Of a stretch of DNA of 64,000 nt, positions 49,105 through 64,000 are shown piece by piece. Each line of letters opens with the position of its first letter. The first letter of the stretch is position 1. The notes beneath the pieces were generated by a model. That model searched no databases and was not told the DNA's origin. It saw nothing but the letters and a program-made list of their open reading frames with translations. A program made the translations under genes and the position numbers. The DNA comes from Anoplopoma fimbria (Eukaryota; Chordata; Actinopteri; Perciformes; Anoplopomatidae): assembly GCF_027596085.1 (NCBI RefSeq), contig NC_072460.1:7833512-7897511 (forward strand), read 5' to 3'.

Positions 49105-49450
49105 CAAGATACAAGAGATGGTTTCATTCCTACCGCACACAGTCAGGCAGTGTGAGAGTTCAAAGGGCAGCAGAGGCTTCAGATACTGCTCTGCTTACTT
49201 AAGGTTGTCAGGGGTAAAACCAACATGTCATGGTAAACATGGGGAATCCTTAGTGTTCCGCTGTGGGTTTGACAGCTGCTCCAGCACACACTTAACATTA
49301 CATAAATGCGTAAAGCGGTTAATATGTGAGTTGTGTCAGCATGGACGACCCTGTTAAAAACACTCCTATGATTTATCCCCTGGTAAACTATAAACACAGG
49401 CACAGTGGAGCATTAGTTCTGTTTGTAGTATTCTGTCTCTGTCATAGTCT

Positions 49451-49453
<3 letters not shown>

Positions 49454-49500
<47 letters not shown>
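49454..49500. repeat. (CA)n microsatellite
   Basis: Perfect CA repeat in the presumed first intron of dnase1l1. Confidence 0.97.
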
Positions 49501-49502
<2 letters not shown>

Positions 49503-49699
49503 TTCCTAACAAACAGATGTCTCAGGTTACATTCCCCAGTAGAGATTTGTATCCCTTTTAAAGAATAAAGGTCAGAGTCACGTTAGAGAAACAGCGACTT
49601 ACCAGCTCGTTAGTTCTGGGCTTGTTTGTTTCTACACCTCCTCTCTGGTGAAACTTGAAGCTGGTCTGGCAGCTGTGTTTCCTGTGGGAGGGATTTATC

Positions 49700-52600
49700 C
49701 GACTGCAGATACTCACTCTGCTGACCAGAGTTTACTCAGTTAATAAGTCAAGAGAAATCAGGTTTTTCACTTTTGTTTCTTTTATTCTGATTTCATATTC
49801 AAAACCTCCAAAGCTGTTCTCACTGTGGCATTCATATAAAGACAAGTGGAGTGTAGATATCAGCATTCATGTAACATGATAAATGTCAGAAAAGAATTAC
49901 AAAAAATACATGATTATATAAAAGAGATTTGGTGTTTCATTGTGTCTGTTAACAAACTGCTAATCCAACATAGCAACATGTAAAAAAAATGTGGTTTTAT
50001 GTTTCAGTTCTCTTTATTCTTACTTCAGTGTGAAAACAAAGTCCATGTTTCCTCTTTCTTTCTCTCACAATCATCATAGACATGCGTACTTTAGATTGGT
50101 ATCACAAGAAAAAGAGAGCGTGAAACTTAGTGAGTCAAACGTGGTGGAAAGCGGGAGTTACTGCAGAGCGGGGCTGTGTGTTCAAACTTGTCTCCACCTA
50201 CTGTTCAGTTTGAAAGAAACGGTCGTGAAGGAAAAGGGTGGAGGAAGTTAAGAGTAGTTAGGAAGGAAACAGGGTGGGGTCTCTCTAAATTGAGCCTATT
50301 ACTCATGTGTTTCCATCTAATGAAGGAAGAACTGAATCAGACAGAAGATTTAGGATCACATGTTATTTAACTCCAATAATAAATGAATACAATAATAACA
50401 ATAATGTTATTAAAATAATCATGATCATCATCGACACCGGGTTTGGATTAATTTAGTAAATCCAACTGTGAGACTTTAACCCAGATAGCATTTCTGTCTT
50501 TTTCTAGGGGGAGATAGCAGGTCAGCAGTGATGCCTCATAGAAGTGGTGTTCATCATCTGAAAGCTGAGAACATGCAGAATAATTTGAGATGCATATTTG
50601 CTCATTCATCTGAAATAAAGGTTCACTTTCGTATGGTGCCCATTCAAAGGTTGAAGGTTATGTAAAAGGGCTTAGAACACTATGATGGAGAAATGCAGAA
50701 GCAGACAATATTCAATACATTGTTTTTAGAATAGGCAAAAATAACACATTTATACTGCATGCAAACAACTGCTTGGATTTTAGCCATCAAACAAAAACCC
50801 AACCGAAATCAAATAAGGGACTTGGGAGAGGAGGTGCTGTGTAAAATGTTCTGTCAACACCAATCACAGATGTAGAGGATAAGAGAATGTGTTAGATCTA
50901 ACCGGGTTGGATGGAGAATGAGGAGATAATGTTATCCACAGAACAATGACATTCTTTACAGGTGCTAACGTATAATCATTATTCCATCGAGATGTCAAAC
51001 GTCCCGTGAGATGAATCATGACAAAGGGACCCTCGTCACAACACACCAGCAGAGGGCGCTAGGAGAAAGGCAAAGCAGACTGAGAAGTCAAAAGTACATC
51101 TCTTCTAAAAGGCAGTAATGTCATATTAAATTGAGAAATTCTATAATTGGTGTATGTGAATTGCTGTGCCGATTCATCTCAGCTAAATTCTGGAAGGACA
51201 GATTACTACTGGGTTGAAGTTTGGTCTCTAAAGGACAACAAAATACCCAAACAGAACACAGCCGGTGAAGGTAGATGGATGCAGAGAGAGATCAGACACA
51301 GCATGGAGCCTTCTGTGAGCCACGATGAGACAAGACTCCTTCATCAGTCACCACCTTCCTTCAAACACCACCAAAACACAGGAGATGGTCCTTCAATGGA
51401 GGCAAGAGTCTGACCATGACACCATGGCCAGACAATGAGGTGTCCTCGTAGACAACCTGCTCTACTAAAACAAAAACGCACAGTGATGACCTGTTCTACA
51501 GACTGCAGCAGAGATCAGGCTGATGTTCTACCAGGAAATCCTACAGAGCAGAACTTATGGAACCACAGTGTGGTCGCAGTGCCATTAAAAAGCAGGTTTA
51601 CCAGTACGCACATAACGGGTATGAAGGTGGTGGTGAAGCAGGACTGTAAGTCCATGCAGGTCCTGTACGAGCAGGCACTGATGAAACAGGCAGCCAGAAT
51701 CACTGCAGACTCTCATGAACACCATTTATTACTCAACGTGTAACAAATACACCAGATCTTCATTCAGCCATGAGGTCAATGTCAGATGTCCCTTCATTTT
51801 GAAATGGTTGCTTCATTCATGTTGCTTTTGTTCTGTGTTTTTTTTTTACTTAAAGCGACAGACTGTAGCTGTGCCAAAGACATATGTCGCCTCTGGGACG
51901 ATAAAGTCTGTCCCTCTGTCCATATTTTAAAAAGTTGACTAATCTCAATCTCACCAATTATTCCGGTCATGTCAGACAAACATGCTAATGATTCCGCCTG
52001 CTGGGTTTGATGCTCTGATCGTATTCTGGCCAGAATAAGTTGGTGACATCGGGATTAATTAACTTTGTTAACTGCATGTGTGTTTGCTTCTTATTTACCT
52101 TTGGGTGTTCAATATTAATACTGTATGTACCTTATGTGTATGATTGCCTCAATGGGAATGATGCTGGATACCATTAAGACAAAGCCAGGACAGGTTTGCT
52201 GGTGAATGTTGGAGTGGGTTGTAGACAACACTGGAAACCCTCAGACAGCCACAGTGAGGTGAGGAAGAGCAGGGAGGTGAGGAAGAGTCGGATGGCGGCG
52301 GTTACTTCTGCCCATTGGAGCTCCACCCCCCCCAACAATTATCTCGAGCCCACAGCTGTCCATGGATGTGCCGTTTAGTGCACAGTCTGCTTCCATACAG
52401 TGACGAGTGCTGCACACAGTCGGTCCTCTGTATACGTCTAAGTGTTAAACAAAGTTTTCTGAAAGATTTGGAATAATATATTATTCTGACCACTTCATTA
52501 AAGTTTGCATTGTTCAAAAACAATGTGCTAAACTAACCAAGTCCAAGTAAAGCCAGCTTTATTCAGTGGAGGTTGTCTACACGAGTCTCCTCATACAGGC

Positions 52601-53740
52601 GGACTACATGTCCAACAAGAAGTCACTTACCTGGTGATGGAGGAAGTATTCAGAGCCTTTACTGAAGTGTGCATTTAAACTGTATAATTTCATATTAGAT
52701 GGTATATTAGGGGCTCATGTTCATTCAGTCAAACATAAAATGTGGTTGATTGTATTTGAGATACTGCAAACATATTCCTTTAAAAAGGTAACAAAGATCA
52801 TTAATATTAGTTTATTAGACGTGGCCAACATCTTTAAGTTGTGAATTATTTGCTGTTGACAGAAATTAAACATTAAGCAAACTGCTTTATTGACCAGTGT
52901 GTAAAAAGAAAAAACGTTCCTGATTTTCAGTTCTATTTAAGACTTTTACATTTCCTAATATATATATCCTAATATCCATCAGAAGATACAGTATGTTATG
53001 AATGAGTAACAGGATGTCAGTGTGTCCTATTTACAGTATGAAGACTTCCCATCTTGATCTACAACCAAAGACTAAATGGTTCCCAACTTTAACTCCCAAC
53101 CCTGTGAACTAAAGCGGGGTCAAACATGCACCGATATTTTTAGGTGTGTAAACCGTAAAATAATGTCAATCCTTGCATTCTTTGAGTTTTACATTTGCTT
53201 TCACTTTGTCGACTTATTCCCCCAAATTATTATATCGTTTGATATAAATAAGCTTTATAAATGTAAAACATGTTATGTGTAAATGAGAACATGAAGTCTG
53301 AAGGGTTAAATGCTTCATGGGCAACGACTTTAAACATTTGTCTATGATCAGATGTTCTGTTATGTACAGATGGTGCAGCCCATTTAGGGAAATCTGTGAC
53401 TCACCTTAAAATCTTTTTATCTGTACAACCTTTACTGTCTGTGTCTGATGGAAGCCAATTGCACCGTTTGAGTTAAGCTCAGTCTGTAAGGATTTGTTAC
53501 TGCAAACAATAGCCAACCGTGTCGATCCTCCTTCCCTGTGAGTGCACAACAGCTGGGTTTGATTTGAGACAACAGTAAGCTGTCAAAATTCACAGAGTAG
53601 GCAATTGGGTGCATAGCGTACACAGTGTACTCCATGGAAGGGAACTAACCAAATAGAGACACAGCCCAGGATTGGGAATGGTCACCTGTTGTACCTGTGA
53701 AATAAATCTGAATGAAAGCCACAACCACGTTTCTAATCAA
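49700..53740. other. intergenic stretch between dnase1l1 and rpl10, nothing firm
   Basis: No exons recognised. Plus-strand frames at 51147-51413 and 51435-51743 are not recognised. The end of the second (LYEQALMKQAARITADSHEH) is faintly like the C-terminal part of a decayed LINE protein. The 52620-52680 segment (GGAGGAAGTATTCAGAGCCT) resembles a dispersed repeat. Confidence 0.4.
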
Positions 53741-53747
53741 ACCAGCT

Positions 53748-53753
53748 TTTATT
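53748..53753 (-). terminator. poly(A) signal of rpl10
   Basis: AATAAA on the minus strand, 30 nt after the rpl10 stop codon. The very short 3' UTR is usual for ribosomal protein genes. Confidence 0.9.
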
Positions 53754-53782
53754 GGTAGTCTGACACAGATGCTGCAGCCTCT

Positions 53783-59081
<5,299 letters not shown>

Positions 59082-59210
59082 GGTTGCGATCTATAAATGA
59101 ACAAAAAGGGTATCGTTTAGTTGAACCGAGGCCGATATTTAGTTAATAGAACTTTAAATCCGTCTATTTTACGGAGAGCCGGAGAAAACGCGCTCCCACC
59201 ACGTACTCAC

Positions 59211-59228
59211 CTAATGGAGGAAAGGAAG
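59211..59228 (-). promoter_or_regulatory. rpl10 5'TOP first exon and promoter
   Basis: On the minus strand a pyrimidine tract CTTCCTTTCCTCC starts at 59228, the 5'TOP signal of translationally controlled ribosomal protein mRNAs. The short exon then ends ATTAG|GTGAGT with its last base at 59211. An ETS-type GCGGAAGTG lies at 59236-59244, just upstream of the inferred start. No TATA box is seen. The exact start is inferred, not measured. Confidence 0.8.
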
Positions 59229-59413
59229 ACGAGCTCACTTCCGCTCCGTCATAAGGACAAGAGCCGCCTGTGGTAAAAATATATTTTATATTTATTAACG
59301 TGTTCCTTTTTGTTTCAGCAGGTATTTTGGTGATAAAAAAAAGCTTTTGTACAATAATATATTTAAAAATATCGTTGTAAGATGATATAATACCAATCTC
59401 ACTGTTTCCGTGG

Positions 59414-59433
59414 AATGCTGGGAAGTGTAGTTT
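59414..59433 (+). promoter_or_regulatory. ZNF143/Staf-type binding site
   Basis: AATGCTGGGAAGTGTAGTTT closely matches the reverse form of the long ZNF143 motif (ACTACAATTCCCAGCATGC). Such sites mark vertebrate promoters, often bidirectional ones. It lies about 185 bp upstream of the inferred rpl10 start and 28 bp before a plus-strand ATG with good context (GCCATGGCG at 59459-59467). Confidence 0.65.
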
Positions 59434-59864
59434 TTATGCGAAAACACTTTGCGAGACTGCCATGGCGTCTACTTTACATCCAAACATTGGATGTTCAAAC
59501 ATTTTGGATGTTCAAACATTTTGATAAACACAGATATTACATTAAAATATAAATATCCATCTCCTACAACAGACACATTTCAACTCCTACATAGTAATTA
59601 CAATAGACCAGTGCGGTCCACCTTATCCTGAAATTTGAGCTGTGACCTTTGCTTTGCACTACAAAATGTAGACCAACTGATTAATTCCTTGTTTAGACAA
59701 ACTGCAAAAAAGATAAACAGACTGATACAAAATATTTCTGAAATATTAGGCCACTGAATATAACCATTTTCGGCATAACTTCAATAGGCTATATAACGTT
59801 TACATGCTACACTGAAATGTCAAAATGTATTAAATAACATTAATACGGCTGTGTGCTAAGTTAA

Positions 59865-61965
59865 GGTTGCCAGTGGTGGAAAGCAACAAAGTACTATCAA
59901 AAAGGGCTTGCAGGAGGAAAGAACGGAAATGGAGGACAAGCAAACTCCAGGTCTACTACCTACAAATGAAAGACCAAATGATCATCTACAATCAAAAAAT
60001 AAAAGAGGCAAGAGACCAATATTTCTCTGAGTTAATAACCACCAATCAGCACAATTCCAAATTTTTATTTTCGACTATTAATCAGCTTGTCAAACCTCCC
60101 ACTTCGAGTCCTTCAGCTTCTTCTGCTGCAGATTGTGAGAAATTTCTATCCTTCTTTCTCAACAAAATTCACCAAATTCGAGCAAAAATCGCCTTTCCAG
60201 CTTCTCCCCTGTTTCTTCCTTGCCCATGTCCGCATTTGCTAGACACCTTTCAGCCAGTTGATATGGAAACTTTGACCGACACTGTTTCCCATATAAAACC
60301 CACATACAGTCATCTGGATATCATTCCAGCAAAACTGTTCAGAGTAGGCCCTACTCTTCTCCAAATTTTAAACAGTTCCCTTTGCTTTGGATTTGTCCAA
60401 GATTATTTAAAAATAGCCTGTATTCAAAAAGGACCTGGCTTTGATCCATCAGTTCATTTATTTTTTTAGACCAATCTTAAAATTGTCCTTCATTTCTAAA
60501 AATTCTTCAAAAACTGGTTTTAGGACACCTGCTGGAAACACTACATACCAACAGCATTTTTGAAAAAATTCAATCAGGATTTCGCAAGCTACACAGTACC
60601 AAAACAGCTCTTCTAAGGGTTACAAATTACTTACTAATGGCTGCAGGCTCTGGACACTGTTCGGTACTGGTGCTGCTTGACCTTAGCGCAGCGTTCGGAG
60701 TGGTTTGCTTCCTATCTGTCAAACAGAAAATGTTATGTCTCAATCGATTCATTTATCTCATCTATTGCACAGACAACATGTGGCATACCTCAAGGATCCA
60801 TTCTTGGACCACTTCTTTTCTCTCTGTATATGCTTCCATTAGGCCAGGGCATATTATTCAGCAATAATATCGCATTTCACTGTTATGCAGATGATACACA
60901 GTTATATCTCTCAATTAAACCCTCTGATTACAGCAAGCTAGCCAAACTACAGAGCTGCATAGATGATGTGAGAGACTGGATGTCACAAAACTTTTTGCAG
61001 TTAAAATCTGACAAAACAGAGGTGCTAATCATCGGCCCTGAGCACCTCCGTAATCAAGTCCAGCCACTGCTTGGTCCCCTTACCTCAAATATTAAAGGCA
61101 GTGCTAAAAACCTGGGTGTTACTTTTGACAGTGAGCTAAGCTTTGGACATAACAAAAAAATATTGCTACTATCATGTTTTTACCAACTCAGGAATATCTC
61201 TAAGATCAGACAAATGTTATCTTTTAGCAATACAGAGAAAATTATTCATGCTTTTATTTCCTCACGACTGGACTATTGTAATGCCTTGTTTACCTGCCTC
61301 AGTGCCCGAGATGAGCTAAACTTCAGATTGTACAGAACTCCGCAGCCAGACTGCTGACAAAGACCAAACGCTCTTCTCACATCACTCCAGTTTTAGCCTC
61401 CCTGCACTGGTTACCAATCTCCTTTAGAATCAATTGTACTCATTACTTTCAAGGCTTTGCATGGCCAGGCGCCAGATTACATCAGTGAACTTTTAACTCC
61501 CTATTGTTCAAAAAGGCCTCTCAGATGCGCAGGTTTAGGCCTGCTAGCTGTTCCAGAGTCCAGGTTAAAGACTAAGGGTGATCGAGCGTTTGCTGTACTG
61601 GCACCTCAGCTCTGGAACAGTCTTCCAGTTCACATTCGTTCTGCTGACACTTTTTCCGCTTTTAAATCCTGTTTTAAGACACATTTTTACCGACTTGCCT
61701 TTTTGCCTGTCAATTAATTATATTTATTTATTCATTTGTTCAATTTTAAATATAGCTCTGTTGTATAACCACTTGATTTTAAGTTTATTTAGTAGTTTCA
61801 CCTGTCCTACCTTATATGCTTCTAAATGATTCATCTGTAAATGTATTGTATACAGTCTTTTAATTGTGTGCTTTTATTTTTATGTTTTTATTTCTTGATA
61901 TTTTGCATTTGTATTGACCTGCTGCCTATGGAAAGCACTTTGTGCTCTGTTTTATGTGAGCGAAG
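59865..61965 (+). pseudogene. decayed L2/CR1-like LINE ORF2
   Basis: Broken frames in the order of an L2-clade LINE protein. 59900-60469 is the region between endonuclease and RT (FGFVQDYLKIACIQ). 60600-60690 holds LLDLSAAF. 60720-61360 has [20 protein letters not shown], the catalytic YADDTQLYL and WMSQNFLQLKSDKTEVLIIG. 61380-61717 has APDYISELL and LWNSLPVHIRS. Between LDLSAAF and the [10 protein letters not shown] stretch about 30 codons are missing, so part of the RT palm is deleted. The 3' UTR ends near a GAAAGCACTTTGTG motif at about 61932. A short fragment of another repeat (CAGTGGTGGAAAGCAACAAA) abuts its 5' end at 59869. Confidence 0.9.
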
Positions 61966-62621
61966 CTGCAAAAAAACATTTGCTTCCGGTGACGAATTAA
62001 ATTTGCATCTCCGCATTCACGTGGAGTTTGATGAACTTTCACGTGCACATATGTTGCCTTGTGCCTTAAAGCCCATTTGGGTACAAGAAAGAAAATCATT
62101 CTTTGGGTCCTCAAAATCACTCTCCCATTAGTTGTCCATGGAGCAGTTTCAGATTTACTACTAGAAGACTTGTGGTGTGTTCACACTATGAGCGACAAAA
62201 TCAACAAAACTACCAAGCGTTGCCAGCTACAGTGACGGCAAGCCTGTGTTAACATGTTGCTCAAGCAATCGTTCACGTAGTTATGTTGTTGGCATTGAGA
62301 ACTGACTGAGCATTTCTTTTAGGATGAATATAAATGATCAGAATTCAGTATGTAGGTGGTGTTCCCCTTTAAGAGACTACCAGAGAATCAGGAAAGGACA
62401 AGATCAGAGCCATGCTGGACAATCCCTCTCACCGTCTCCATGAAGAGCCATAAGACCCCAAACAGCAGTGAAGACCACGGACTATGACATCGCGTAACAC
62501 ATGTTACTTATAACATTAACGATGTCTCGGTTGTATCCAATTTCTTTTATTTTCTTTGTTTATTTTTATCCTAGTGATTGTTTTTATTGTTTCATCTATT
62601 GTACTGTTTTATCAGGGCTTA

Positions 62622-62660
<39 letters not shown>

Positions 62661-63369
62661 AGTGTCCCAGTAAGCCATGACAGTAAGACAGTGAGCCAGA
62701 ACGCGCATTACTAGGAACATGAAACTGAAGCAGCCAAATGGAATTCAGCCATTTTTTTTATTTACACCTGTGCACCTTTTTCTACTGTGTCATTAGATAA
62801 GACTTCATTCATCCTGGAGGGGAAATGCACATGTTAGTATATGGGTATGGATATGAATAAAAAGTAGGATATACATAATATAATAAAGTGTGTAATATAT
62901 ATAATACATGTGCAGTTTAATAAAAACAGACTATATCGTATAATATAATACTATGAAGTATAATAGAAGTAGAAATAATATAAATCAAAGAGAATAAAGT
63001 TAAATAGCATCTAATATAATAATATTAAAAGCACCATATTAACAATATAGCAGTAATACAGTATAATTATATATTGACCTAAATAATATAATGATATGTA
63101 AATAAAATGAGACATATTACCTCTACCCCCTTATTAATAATGATACCTGTAATATAGAATTAAAATGTCCTCCATCAAAAAGGGCCTGTTGCTGCTTTCC
63201 CTTTAGTGAAGGTTCGTCTTCCATTATTCTTCTCTCCAGAAAGTCATTCCAGAATGTCAGCATGCATCCTGTTCCTCTTTCATTTCATACCAACCAACAC
63301 CTCCACAGCACTTCCTTCATACATCTGCTTTGCTTTCATTGTCAGTGTTGGTGAATTGCACACATTTAG
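61966..63369. other. AT-rich stretch with an (ATT)n microsatellite
   Basis: No exons recognised. (ATT)n at 62622-62660. The 62830-63120 part is almost pure AT-rich ATATAAT-like sequence. Confidence 0.55.
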
Positions 63370-63802
63370 TTTGTTTGAGATAACTAGTACAAGTTCGGCG
63401 CAGGCTGAAAACTCACCTCTTCAAGAAGCACTACCCTGAGCCTTCCTCGTAGCACTCATTGCATTCGTATTAGTTGTTGCACTTACTGTATTCGTATAAG
63501 TTCGCTGCACTTATTGAATTCGTATTCGTTTACTGCACTTATCCTATTCGTAGTAGTTTGTAGCACTTATTGTATTCGTATTAGTCTGTTGCAATTATTG
63601 TTTTCGTAGTAATTTGCCTCTGCACTATACTTTTGCTCTGGTTTATGCTTTAAGATCCTTGTTTAAGAAAGGAGATGCACTTATGACTTCTGGTGACTAG
63701 TAGTTCTCTTGAATACCTATGTTGAATACACTTCCTGTAAGTCGCTTTGGATAAAAGCGTCTGCTAAATGACTGTAATGTAATGTAATGTAATGTAATGT
63801 AA
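63370..63802 (+). mobile_element. LINE 3' end with shared SINE/LINE tail
   Basis: The C-terminal codons of a LINE ORF2 (RRRLKTHLFKKHYPEPSS, stop at 63450-63452) are followed by an untranslated region. This has several imperfect repeats of a roughly 35-bp unit built on GCACTTATTGTATTCGTATT. It ends with AAGTCGCTTTGGATAAAAGC and continues GTCTGCTAAATGACTG plus TAATG units. The same 3' end is present inverted at 40237-40452. Confidence 0.88.
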
Positions 63803-64000
63803 AAGTTCAAGTTGAAATTGTTCAATTCGGTCTTTAAACAGTATGGTACCTGTATATTTACATTGACATTGCTTTTCAATGTTCATATGGGCACCTGACT
63901 ATTGTTTTCAGACAGACAGATGGACAGATGAGCAAACGGACAGACAGACGGACAGATAGATGGCTCCATGGTGGACAAGGCTCAAAACCACAGTATCATC
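63803..64000. other. right edge of the window, nothing recognised
   Basis: Unique-looking sequence with a short GACAGACAGA-type run near 63910-63960. Confidence 0.5.

Larger units (their letters stand above)
48466..49700 (-). promoter_or_regulatory. dnase1l1 5' leader: non-coding exon donor and upstream region
   Basis: The coding exon with the start codon begins at 48466 after a good acceptor (CTGTTGCAG). A consensus donor, GCTG|GTAAGTCGC, has its last exon base at 49603, so a non-coding first exon likely ends there and begins within roughly the next 100 bp. The intervening intron carries two (CA)n tracts, at 49044-49103 and 49454-49500. The transcription start is not determined. Confidence 0.6.

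Overview
The window is eukaryotic and looks like a ray-finned (teleost) fish nuclear genome. It has spliced GT-AG genes with vertebrate-type proteins, very long (CA)n/(GT)n microsatellites, and fish-type LINE, SINE, Tc1-like and MITE copies. Almost all long open frames are shadows of microsatellites or of decayed retroelements. The real coding sequence lies in three spliced genes, all on the minus strand.

Layout. Positions 1-27261 carry no cellular exon that I could recognise. They are probably a large intron of the atypical protein kinase C gene plus accumulated transposons: a Tc1-like MITE inside a tetranucleotide repeat, a 535-bp MITE, a retroviral pol remnant and a decayed LINE at 23.4-25.4 kb. 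Positions 27262-36189 hold the first four coding exons of prkcz (the PB1 domain, 103 residues), with the start codon and a presumed promoter near 36.2-36.5 kb. Positions 36.5-45.2 kb are gene-poor, with a SINE and a LINE tail. Positions 45266-49603 hold a complete DNase I-family gene, most likely dnase1l1: eight coding exons, 319 residues, all catalytic residues present. Positions 49.7-53.7 kb show nothing firm. Positions 53748-59228 hold a complete rpl10 (ribosomal protein uL16): a non-coding 5'TOP exon plus six coding exons, 215 residues, with four copies of the H/ACA snoRNA SNORA70 in its introns. A ZNF143-like site sits just upstream at 59.4 kb. From 59.86 kb to the right edge there are a decayed L2/CR1-like LINE, AT-rich sequence and the 3' end of another LINE.

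How the parts relate. rpl10 with intronic SNORA70 next to a DNase1L1-type gene matches the vertebrate RPL10-DNASE1L1 neighbourhood known from human Xq28. prkcz is not part of that human block. No prokaryote-style operon, CRISPR array or defence system is present.

The points most worth a second look are the fourfold SNORA70 amplification in one host gene, the prkcz exon 3 boundary where a TG microsatellite has replaced the AG acceptor, the long UG/CA tracts lying directly against splice sites in both prkcz and dnase1l1 (in dnase1l1 as a complementary pair flanking exons 3-5), and a 14-bp minisatellite grown out of a LINE reverse transcriptase gene.
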